Part shown: one piece after another, positions 28,779 through 36,813 of the stretch
Position numbering within the stretch: position 1 is the first letter of the stretch
Layout of the letters: each line of letters begins with the position of its first letter
Assembly: GCA_022509125.1 (NCBI GenBank)
Contig: JAFLTU010000003.1
Span: 42,896 to 106,895 of the forward strand
Reading direction: 5' to 3'
Origin: Muribaculaceae bacterium
GTDB taxonomy: Bacteria; Bacteroidota; Bacteroidia; Bacteroidales; Muribaculaceae
DNA: 64,000 nucleotides
The notes under the pieces: model-generated
The model's input: the letters and a program-made list of their open reading frames with translations, nothing else
Database searches by the model: none
What the model was told of the DNA's origin: nothing
Position numbers and translations under genes: made by a program

Positions 28779-30491
28779 ATGAAACTTTTCAAGTATTGTT
28801 TGCCGTTCGCAGCCCTCGCGCTCCTCGCAAGCTGCTCCGACAACAACATTGACGCCCCTGCTGGCGGTGAACAGGCTCCTGAAGTTGAAGGTGACGCTAT
28901 GTTCCTTTCTGTAAATGTAGGCCTTCCTACTTCAGCAGGCACAAAAGCTCCTTCTCTTGGAGATTATGATCCGGGAACAACTAATGAGTATGCAATTAAT
29001 GACATTACTCTTTATGTTTTCGAATGGGACGGAACCGGCACTCCTGAAAAAAATGCCACTTATTTTGACACAGCAGATCTCGGTTATTCGCTTGACGAAG
29101 ACGCCCCCGAAAAATCTGACATTACTGAAACTTACAAAGCGACTTTCCAAATCTCAAGTATCAAACTTCAAGCTGGTGACGAAGGTCTTGAAACAGTAAA
29201 TGGTAAAGATTACTATGGACTTCTCGTAGTAAACAAACCGACTAATTTCACCGCTCCTTCTACAGGAACTTTTGCAGATTGGAACAAAACTCCTATTGTA
29301 AGCGCTTCTACAGGTTCTGATGCTACAGACGTTATGATTACCAATGGTTACTTCTTTATGAGTAATGCTCCTCAGGCTGATGATGAAACTGCTTCAATCC
29401 TTGTTAAACTTGATGTGTCTAAGTTTGCAACTTCACCGAAGTTAGCTACTGCTGCTGCAGCTCAATTCTATGTACAACGTGGTGTAGCTAAATTAACAAT
29501 TAAGGCAGAAGGCGAAGATGGCTTTGAAGGAATACAAGTAAAAGATGGACCATTAACTACAGATGTAACAGATGATACTGTTGACATTACAGCATGGGCT
29601 CTGGACCTTACAAATGAAGCAGAATTCTATGTGCAGAATGTAGACGACTATACTTCTTCATGGTTTGGAATTGGTGAAGCCGCTGATGACAATTATTTCA
29701 TTGCACAAAAAGGCTCTCAAGGTTTAATCGACCATATCTGGTGGGGAATTGACCCGAACTATTCAAAATATCAAACCGGTTCAGGTACAAGTTACGAAGA
29801 TAACCTCAATAAGATTACAACAACTGAATTGGTTGAAAATGATCCCGAGGAAACAACTTCTGCGTACTTATTAGAAAATACTACCAAGTACGACAACATG
29901 CTTAAGAGCAACGTAACCCGTGTTATTTTCAAAGCTACTTATAACATTAATGGTGAAGCTCCTGACTTGAATACTTATTCTGGTTTTGCTGTTTACAACG
30001 ATAAAGCATATCCAGTGGAGACAAATGACCTTAAGGAAGGGCTAACTCCTGCAGGCCAAAAATATGCTCTTCAGGACCTTATCAAAACTGACGACGATAA
30101 CGAAACATTAGAAAAATATCGTTCCGCCCTTGCCATGGGTAACTATACTCAGGAAGTGCTATTCTATCCGAGCTTTGAAACTTATTATGTAGCATACGTA
30201 CGTCACTTCAATGATGACGAAACTCCTTTGACAGATGGACAAAAAGCCGACCTTTCAGCATTGAACACTACTGATAATAATTATAATGAGAATCAGACAG
30301 GTCGATATGGTATCCTTCGCAACAACTCATATGTTATGAATATCAAGGCTGTATTTGGATTTGGCACACCGACAATTCCTCCGACACCGGACGATCCTGT
30401 TGATAAAGAAGATCCTACCAAATATAACGCCATTGTGGAAATGAATATCCTCAATTGGGCTGTCCGTGAAAGTAACTACATTCCTAGATAA
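28779..30491 (+). CDS. Mfa1-like fimbrial major subunit (stand-alone)
   Basis: Lipobox ALLASC; TKAPSLGDY near N-terminus; C-terminus GRYGILRNNSYVMNIKAVFGFGTP...NILNWAVRESNYIPR. Confidence 0.85.
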   Translation: MKLFKYCLPFAALALLASCSDNNIDAPAGGEQAPEVEGDAMFLSVNVGLPTSAGTKAPSLGDYDPGTTNEYAINDITLYVFEWDGTGTPEKNATYFDTADLGYSLDEDAPEKSDITETYKATFQISSIKLQAGDEGLETVNGKDYYGLLVVNKPTNFTAPSTGTFADWNKTPIVSASTGSDATDVMITNGYFFMSNAPQADDETASILVKLDVSKFATSPKLATAAAAQFYVQRGVAKLTIKAEGEDGFEGIQVKDGPLTTDVTDDTVDITAWALDLTNEAEFYVQNVDDYTSSWFGIGEAADDNYFIAQKGSQGLIDHIWWGIDPNYSKYQTGSGTSYEDNLNKITTTELVENDPEETTSAYLLENTTKYDNMLKSNVTRVIFKATYNINGEAPDLNTYSGFAVYNDKAYPVETNDLKEGLTPAGQKYALQDLIKTDDDNETLEKYRSALAMGNYTQEVLFYPSFETYYVAYVRHFNDDETPLTDGQKADLSALNTTDNNYNENQTGRYGILRNNSYVMNIKAVFGFGTPTIPPTPDDPVDKEDPTKYNAIVEMNILNWAVRESNYIPR

Positions 30492-30509
30492 TCCAACCCC
30501 TCAATATCG

Positions 30510-30538
30510 AATAAGGGAGGCTTGCAGCCTCCCTTATT
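30510..30538. terminator. Perfect 13-bp hairpin after the Mfa1-like gene
   Basis: AATAAGGGAGGCT tgc AGCCTCCCTTATT. Confidence 0.85.
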
Positions 30539-30566
30539 TACTAATAATAATCCTTAATAAATTGCT

Positions 30567-31424
30567 ATGAAAGGGGAGATCTCTAAAGATCTTTTCAGGT
30601 ATCTAACCGATAAAATCCCGGGCACAATTGTCAATCCCGTAAATCCTTTCTCAATTGACAATCCCGACTGCCTCTTCTTTTCCGGCTCTAACCTCGTAGC
30701 CCTTTTTATCCCCTCTGCTCAAGAACTCCAAAAGCCTGACATCTTGCTCCGCCGTCTTTACGTTTCAAAATTCATCCATTGCAACGAATTGAAAGCTATC
30801 CTGGTGGCAATAAATGTGGCGCAAGCTCCTTTGTTGGAAAATCATTGGGTGGTCCGCTCTTTTGATGCAAATATGTATCTCGAAAAATTTTCAGACTTAG
30901 AGGCCTTTTCTAAAGATAAAATCAAAGCTCGAAATATTATCGACAACAAACTGAAACATCTGAGGTTTAAAAGATTTTGGGGTATCACGGATTTCTTCGG
31001 AAAGTATTCCCAGACTTCCGCCCCTTTCTTCAATTTTAAAGAGGGAAATAAAATACGGTGCCAAAGTTGGAGCAATCCAAACCATCTTATCCAACAAAAT
31101 TCCTTCTCTAAAGAGGGAAATATGCTCCTCGCCTCAAAACGGGCCTCAAAATCCTCCTTCCGTTCTTACTATGAGCCATTATTCACCAACACTCTACTCT
31201 ATGAATTCCATTGGGACGACGGCAACCTCCGGGAAAATAAAGAGGCTAAATATCAATTCAGGTTCCTAAATGTGGAGAATATATTTAAATTATTAGAAAA
31301 TCCCCTTCATTTCAATTCTTTGGCTTTCATGGGCTTTGTGCCGGGCTTATTACCCGAAAACTTCCACCTTCAGGCCTATGAAAAAGAATTCCTAGTTTTT
31401 ATGGATGCAAACCATTATTTCTAA
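30567..31424 (+). CDS. Hypothetical protein, paired with downstream HEPN-like gene
   Basis: 285-aa ORF; 6-nt gap to the next ORF; no family recognised by eye. Confidence 0.7.
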   Translation: MKGEISKDLFRYLTDKIPGTIVNPVNPFSIDNPDCLFFSGSNLVALFIPSAQELQKPDILLRRLYVSKFIHCNELKAILVAINVAQAPLLENHWVVRSFDANMYLEKFSDLEAFSKDKIKARNIIDNKLKHLRFKRFWGITDFFGKYSQTSAPFFNFKEGNKIRCQSWSNPNHLIQQNSFSKEGNMLLASKRASKSSFRSYYEPLFTNTLLYEFHWDDGNLRENKEAKYQFRFLNVENIFKLLENPLHFNSLAFMGFVPGLLPENFHLQAYEKEFLVFMDANHYF

Positions 31425-31430
31425 TCTCTA

Positions 31431-31904
31431 ATGAAGAGCAAGAATCATAAACAGTTTTCCTCCCTTATACTTCAACTTAACGCAATCTGCCAAGGCGACC
31501 CCCTGGCTGAGGGGAATGTGGAAACGGTAAGGAAGGAATTCGAACGTGCAAGCAAGGTTGCCAACTTTATCTCAAATCAAGACCAAGTGTCGCTAAACAA
31601 AGTGCTCCATGCAACCCGGGGATTTGACACGGGTCTGAAAACAATCCTTGAACATTTCGGCACTCCTCTAACATCGCGCTCGCTCCGCGGATATCTGAAT
31701 ATCTTGAAAAACGGGAAAACCGGTTGCTATCCAAAATTAAACGGCAACTTTATCACTAGGATCCAAACAGACGTGGTGGATAAACGTAACATTTTCATGC
31801 ATGCGGCCGGACAATTCCCCTCCAAACGTGAGGCGGAACAAATAAGCGGCGACATAGCCACTTATTTCCAGAATATTCTTTCCCTTATAGCCAATTCCCA
31901 CTAA
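31431..31904 (+). CDS. Putative HEPN-like small helical protein
   Basis: 157 aa, helix-rich; C-terminal VVDKRNIFMHAAGQFPS contains an RN-x3-H (Rx4H) motif typical of HEPN domains. Confidence 0.55.
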   Translation: MKSKNHKQFSSLILQLNAICQGDPLAEGNVETVRKEFERASKVANFISNQDQVSLNKVLHATRGFDTGLKTILEHFGTPLTSRSLRGYLNILKNGKTGCYPKLNGNFITRIQTDVVDKRNIFMHAAGQFPSKREAEQISGDIATYFQNILSLIANSH

Positions 31905-32010
31905 TAAATTATAAAATGATTTTCGATGTCAAGCCCCGGTGGGGCTTCGTCTCGGTGGAACCGTGACTGTTTTAACCGCCTGCGAAGCTGGCGGTAAAGC
32001 TAGCCCACCT

Positions 32011-32041
32011 CCCCTCCTCAATAGGAGGGGTTGATTTTTTT
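32011..32041 (+). terminator. Intrinsic terminator
   Basis: CCCCTCCT caat AGGAGGGG followed by TTGATTTTTTT. Confidence 0.85.
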
Positions 32042-32166
32042 ATTAAATTTTGGGGTTCCAATAAATATCGTATACTTGTAATAGGGGGAGCTTAGTTTCA
32101 AAATAAACATTTGCTGCTCCCTCAGGTAATAGTCAAAAATAAAAATATCATTTAAAAGCAAATTTT

Positions 32167-33279
32167 ATGGAAATAAATGAAATTCATGAAAATTATTTAG
32201 AAATGGCTAAAGCATTGGGCATACCCATTGAAAAGATTGAGAAACCGGAATGCCTTTATTATGATGAGTCTGGCAACAATAAATATCTGCATATCAAGGA
32301 GGGTAAATTAAATCTATCGCCTGATGAAATTTTTGTGCTCGGAGGTGTGCAAGCCGAAAATCCCATTTCTCAAGAGGATTACAATGCCTTTATGGGCCGG
32401 GAGTCGACAGATGAAAGAAAAGCCTCAACCAATTTCGGCCGCTCGTTTAAAGACACTTTACGCAAAGGCAACGTCTCCAAAATTCTTAATCTAATTGAAA
32501 CCAAAGGCTGGCATATCCATTTCACCGCCGTCCATACTCTCTATTATGGGATTGTTGACATTCCCGACTCTATTAAGGGCATTGCCGGGGAGCCAATTTT
32601 TAAAGCAGAGTTTTATCTCGTGGTTAGAAGACGGTTTGACAAAATGGTGGCTTTATTAAAAAAATATAAATACCCAAACATCAAAAACCGGGATAAGGAA
32701 GAGTTTATTAATGGTTTGCTTGAAATCATAGACGACTGCATAGAAGAGGATATTTCAAAAGGTCGGGTTTATCCAAATCTAATGATAATGAAACAATTTA
32801 TCGACAAGGCAAGAAGGCAACAAAATTTAATTTTCATTCAGGATGAGGAAACGCATACATGGGTTAAACACTTCATTCAGTTTTATCAACAGCAAATTTT
32901 CAATTATCCCAATAAACTACTGGTTTTCGATGAGGAGAATCAAGTGGAATCAATGTTGAATAACGTAACTTATGAATTTAAAGGCCAAATTCTAAAGAAT
33001 TTCAAATTCGTAAAATCGAATGAGGAGGCTATGATACAAGTGAGCGACTACGTTGTGGGTATCTTAAGGAAATATTTTATGTTTTTAGACCGTCATGGAT
33101 CGGAAGTGGAAAAAGATATCGAGGATTTTTCTGAACTAGAGCTTGAGAATTTCCTCAAACTCAACCGGCTCCTTCGCCGTTCCTCGACCTATAACCCCGC
33201 CTTCTCCTATTTAATAGTGCCTCACTATCTCGGGCTTAAATTTACGAAATATATGGATAAATATGGTGCCACTCGCTAA
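32167..33279 (+). CDS. DUF3800-like protein (predicted RNase H-like fold)
   Basis: N-terminal LYYDESGN, internal LLVFDEENQ, C-terminal QVSDYVVGILRKY: the acidic-motif layout of DUF3800. Confidence 0.7.
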   Translation: MEINEIHENYLEMAKALGIPIEKIEKPECLYYDESGNNKYLHIKEGKLNLSPDEIFVLGGVQAENPISQEDYNAFMGRESTDERKASTNFGRSFKDTLRKGNVSKILNLIETKGWHIHFTAVHTLYYGIVDIPDSIKGIAGEPIFKAEFYLVVRRRFDKMVALLKKYKYPNIKNRDKEEFINGLLEIIDDCIEEDISKGRVYPNLMIMKQFIDKARRQQNLIFIQDEETHTWVKHFIQFYQQQIFNYPNKLLVFDEENQVESMLNNVTYEFKGQILKNFKFVKSNEEAMIQVSDYVVGILRKYFMFLDRHGSEVEKDIEDFSELELENFLKLNRLLRRSSTYNPAFSYLIVPHYLGLKFTKYMDKYGATR

Positions 33280-33330
33280 CCCCTCCTGAGCCTTAGCTGA
33301 AAGTCAGATAACCGATAAACGATATAACCC

Positions 33331-33570
33331 TTATCTCATTATATAACGGGTCCGTTCGTCATCCATATCGATCACGGACCTGTCTATCTCTTTTTGTAGT
33401 TTGTGTAGTTTGCTAATCCATTCTTCTGTTTCTTCTTTTTTTAAATCAGAAACGTGAGTCGGTTTATTTAATGTCACCTCAATCACGCCCTTCATATTTT
33501 CTAAAAGTTCTTGAATTAATGAAGGATTTGCATTTTCATCTAAAGTTAAGGTGGCAACAATTTGAGTCAT
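33331..33570 (-). CDS. Small conserved hypothetical protein
   Basis: 79 aa, plausible start; upstream TAATTTTG -7-like box on the minus strand (33608-33615). Confidence 0.6.
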   Translation of the reverse strand: MTQIVATLTLDENANPSLIQELLENMKGVIEVTLNKPTHVSDLKKEETEEWISKLHKLQKEIDRSVIDMDDERTRYIMR

Positions 33571-33716
33571 GAATATATGATTTAAGTTTTTTCTCGACTG
33601 ATAGAAACAAAATTAATGATTTCTCAGGAAAATTATTGATGAAAATAATTTTTTCTTTAAAATTTCATATTCCTTTGTCTCCGAGACCCGCTCTGTGCCC
33701 TGTGCACTATGCTCTA

Positions 33717-34107
33717 CTTATAAGCGGGATGTTCGGCCTCTCCGAGGCCGGTGGATAGCGGTGGTTCCATCTCCCCAGGCTGCACGGTCTCTCCGAGGCA
33801 GTTTGCCTGGGGTTGCGACAACTTCGACCTCTCCGAGGCCGGCTCTGTGCACCATGCTCTATGCACTTACATCAGCACTCGGAACTCGGAACTCGGTACT
33901 CGGCACTTGCTATGTGATCTTTGCTCTCCTTATAAGCGGGATGTTCGGCCTCTCCGAGGCCGGTGGATAGAGGTGGTTCCATCTCCCCAGGCTGCACGGC
34001 CTCTCCGAGGCAGTTTGCCTGGGGTTGCGACAACTTCGGCCTCTCCGAGGCCGTCTCTAAGCACCATGCTCCATACACTTACATCAGCACTCGGTACTCG
34101 GAACTAT
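33717..34107. repeat. Tandem direct duplication (period 212 bp) of a REP-like palindromic element plus heptamer arrays
   Basis: Two copies beginning cttataagcgggatgttcGGCCTCtccGAGGCCgg at 33717 and 33929; each has three GGCCTCtccGAGGC(C)-type palindromes. Confidence 0.9.
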
Positions 34108-34221
34108 TTAAGAACTGTGCACTGTGCACCATGCTCTATGCACTAAGCTGGGATCTATTCACTATTCTCTCTTCTCTATTCTCTTTTAACTATTCACTGT
34201 TCCCTATCCTCTATTTCCCCG
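34066..34221. repeat. Heptamer arrays (GCACCAT / CTATTCT families)
   Basis: gcactcg gtactcg gaactat ttaagaa ctgtgca ctgtgca ccatgct ctatgca ... ctattca ctattct ctcttct ctattct. Confidence 0.85.
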
Positions 34222-34223
34222 AT

Positions 34224-34254
34224 TTTGCTTTTTGGTTTTTTTATGTTAAATTTG
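34224..34254 (+). promoter_or_regulatory. Bacteroidetes-type promoter of the Rpn-like pseudogene
   Basis: TTTG (34224-34227), 19-nt spacer, TAAATTTG (34247-34254). Confidence 0.65.
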
Positions 34255-34274
34255 TGATAATAGAAATTTTAGCC

Positions 34275-35028
34275 ATGGGCCTCAACGATTTTATCCCTCC
34301 TTTCTCAGATTTCGGTTTCAAAAATCTCTTTGGCAAGCCTAAATCCAAAGAAAATCTCATTTTCTTTTTGAATGCTCTGCTAAAGGGGTGGCCCGACTTT
34401 GAGACTAATTTTCTATCTTTGCCAGGCAGTCACCGAGCAAGACAACAGAGCGGAATCTGGGAAACCCTGGAATTATGATTTCCCACCGGTATTGGTAATT
34501 ATGTTGTGCAATTTCGTGGACCCGGAATTGGATCGGAAGGAGGTTAATTATTTCGGGCTTATAAACCTTGAGACGGGAAGGATGTTGAGTGAACATGTTG
34601 GGCTTTGTCTGGTGCAGATCCCTCTTTTCCCGATACACAGAGAAGATTGTAAAACTGATTTGGAAAGGATTGTTTTCAGCATGGACAATATGGAAGGAAT
34701 TTTAGCTAACAAAGTGGAATCTTTTTCTACAAGTCAAGGGGATTTCTACGACAGAATTGAGAAGATGAGTCAGACGGCCACCCTGACCCAGGACGAACTG
34801 CATGAATACCACCAGTGGCTAAAGGTAACTAACGACGACCGACTTTTCTTGGAACGTGCCATCGAGAAAGGCATGGCCGAAGGTCGAGCCGAAGGACGAG
34901 CCAAAGGAGAGGCGGAACAAGCCTGGAGGGATGCCGAAGGTTTCTACAAGGCCGGAGTGAGCCTCGAAATCATCTCAAGCGTCACCAAAATCCCTATCGA
35001 GGAACTCCAATCCCGTCTCAATCGTTAG
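34275..35028 (+). pseudogene. Rpn family recombination-promoting nuclease / PD-(D/E)XK transposase, frameshifted and internally deleted
   Basis: MGLNDFIPPFSDFGFKNLFG start in one frame; continuation in the +1-shifted frame with ESGKPWNYDFPPVLVIMLCNFVD...EKGMAEGRAEGRAKGEAE...SRLNR; nuclease core missing. Confidence 0.8.
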
Positions 35029-35040
35029 CAGCGAGCATAG

Positions 35041-35166
35041 TTCGTTTTTCGTTTATCGAGTCTCGTTTATCGTTTTTCAATAGTTCTTGCCGATCAGCAC
35101 TCGGAACTTGGCACTCGGCACTATTCAAAAAGCTATGCTATGTGCTCTGGGTTCTATGCACTTCTT
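35041..35166. repeat. Heptamer arrays (CGTTTAT and GCACTCG/TCTATGC families)
   Basis: cgttttt cgtttat cgagtct cgtttat cgttttt; gcactcg gaacttg gcactcg gcactat tcaaaaa gctatgc tatgtgc. Confidence 0.85.
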
Positions 35167-35248
35167 ATATGCGGGATGTTCGGCCTCTCCGAGGCCGGAG
35201 GATAGAGGTGGTTCTATCTCCCCAGGCTGCACGGCCTCTCCGAGGCAG
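35164..35248. repeat. Third, partial copy of the REP-like element
   Basis: cttatatgcgggatgttcGGCCTCtccGAGGCCggaggatagaggtggttctatctccccaggctgcacGGCCTCtccGAGGCag. Confidence 0.9.
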
Positions 35249-35388
35249 AGTTTAGAGATCAGAGGTTAGAGATTAGAGTTTATCTATTCTCTATCCACTA
35301 TTCACTATTCACTATTAACTATTAACTATCCTCTATTCTCTATTCTCTCTCCACTATTAACTTTTCCCTCTTCACTATCCAAAGGGCA
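35249..35388. repeat. Heptamer arrays (AGAGTTT)n and (CTATTCA)n
   Basis: agagttt agagatc agaggtt agagatt agagttt; ctattct ctatcca ctattca ctattca ctattaa ctattaa ctatcct ctattct. Confidence 0.9.
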
Positions 35389-35391
35389 TTC

Positions 35392-35423
35392 TTTGTTTTT
35401 TAGAAAATTTTGTTGTAAATTTG
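35392..35423 (+). promoter_or_regulatory. Bacteroidetes-type promoter of the second fimbrial cluster
   Basis: TTTG (35392-35395), 20-nt spacer, TAAATTTG (35416-35423). Confidence 0.7.
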
Positions 35424-35507
35424 CAAAATAGTATACTATTTTAAAAACAACTAACACATGTCGCCGGCCCCTCGGGCCCTGCGGCACCCTGAGAAGCTCT
35501 CAAAACA

Positions 35508-36752
35508 ATGAAAATATTTCCTATCCTAAAACGGTTGAATGCCAAGCATTTCACTCTTGGCGTAATACTCTCTTCCATAACCTTCGGCGCCCTGACCTCT
35601 TGCGACATGGTCAACGAAGATATGCCTCCTTGCGCAACTTATCCCAACACCTACCTGACAGTAAACTTCGTTTACGACTACAACATGCTGCGCGAAGACC
35701 TCTTCGACTCTCACGCCGGAACGGCCCACCTCTACGTGTTCGACAAAGACTCAGTGTTCCTCTTCGACCGCGCTGTCTCACGCAACGATATGACAGGGCC
35801 AACTGTCGATTTCTCAATGACTTTCGACACCACCTACATCAAGACCGGCATGAAATACCTCCTCGTGGCTATGGCTCAGGGTAACCATTCCGGTTACGAA
35901 TGGAGCACTATCGCCACCCCCGGTTTTCAGATCCCTCTGCAATACCAGATGGTGCCCGGAGTCTCCAAAATCTCCGACTACCGTATCATGCTCGACCGCG
36001 ACTCCGACTCGTGGGCCGACATAGGAGTGGTGGACTACACCGACGCCTACGGCAACAACAAGGAGATGCTCGACACCCTCTGGAGCACCAAGCCCAACGA
36101 GATCCAGGACGTGGCCATCCCATATATCGAGCTGAAACCCCAGGTGGAGGAATACCCCGTCTACTATTACGAGGTGCTTATGCCGATGATGCGTATCACC
36201 AACTCCATCACTGTCAACCTTCTCCACGACTCCTTCACTCCGGAGACCGACGTAAACCGCTTCAATATCCTCATCGACTTCCCGAAGGGTAACGGTACGA
36301 TCGGCTTCACCGGCCAGACCTTCCCCAACCGCGAGCTCTTCTACCGCGCGTTGAGAAAGGGAGTGGTGAAATACACCAAGAAGAACAACGGGGCCACCTA
36401 CGAAGACCCGGGAGTAGACCGACTCGGCCAACAAACGATGGGCACCCGCGCCGACGACCCCGATTATGCCATCCAGGCTACCTTCGGTATCTCACGTCTG
36501 CAGACCGTCGACGAAAGTAAACTCCAGGTGCGCGACGCCGAAACCAACGAGGTATTGATCGAAATCGACAATTTCGCCCAGTGGCTTGCCGACTATTTCA
36601 ACACCTACTACGACGACCAGGAATTCCTCGACCGCGAATACAACTTCACCGTGGATATCAAGATGAGCGACGCCAATACTCTTGAATGGTACCAGATCGG
36701 CTGCTCGATCCTCGGATGGGGTAAACGCGTCTACGAATATATTCCCAGATAA
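35508..36752 (+). CDS. FimB/Mfa2-family fimbrial anchor subunit
   Basis: Lipobox ALTSCD; TYLTVNFVYDYNMLREDLFDSHAGTAHLYVFDKDSVFLF pattern. Confidence 0.85.
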   Translation: MKIFPILKRLNAKHFTLGVILSSITFGALTSCDMVNEDMPPCATYPNTYLTVNFVYDYNMLREDLFDSHAGTAHLYVFDKDSVFLFDRAVSRNDMTGPTVDFSMTFDTTYIKTGMKYLLVAMAQGNHSGYEWSTIATPGFQIPLQYQMVPGVSKISDYRIMLDRDSDSWADIGVVDYTDAYGNNKEMLDTLWSTKPNEIQDVAIPYIELKPQVEEYPVYYYEVLMPMMRITNSITVNLLHDSFTPETDVNRFNILIDFPKGNGTIGFTGQTFPNRELFYRALRKGVVKYTKKNNGATYEDPGVDRLGQQTMGTRADDPDYAIQATFGISRLQTVDESKLQVRDAETNEVLIEIDNFAQWLADYFNTYYDDQEFLDREYNFTVDIKMSDANTLEWYQIGCSILGWGKRVYEYIPR

Positions 36753-36813
36753 TAAAAGGGAGGGGACTTTTCCCATCAGTCCTTAAAAAAGAAAAAACTG
36801 CCTGACAGAAACC

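Noticed and set aside
30567-31424. PD-(D/E)XK nuclease assignment for the 285-aa protein
   Set aside because: A PD near the N-terminus and a hydrophobic strand are present, but no convincing (D/E)xK follows; left unassigned.
33331-33570. 79-aa protein as an antitoxin
   Set aside because: Size is compatible, but no adjacent toxin candidate on the same strand; no recognisable DNA-binding motif.
33695-34478. ORFs of 91, 131 and 171 aa around the REP-like repeats
   Set aside because: They translate the palindromic and heptamer repeats (PLRGRWI...SPQAARPLRGSLPG); only the 3' part of the 171-aa ORF from 34275 is real, as the Rpn N-terminus.
35814-36434. 206-aa minus-strand ORF antisense to the FimB/Mfa2-like gene
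   Set aside because: Arises from strong GC3 codon bias of the plus-strand gene; no start context or recognisable domain. The same reasoning applies to other long antisense ORFs (13044-13874, 15735-16682, 22458-23387, 23366-24211, 27259-28047, 42819-43508, 46174-46962).
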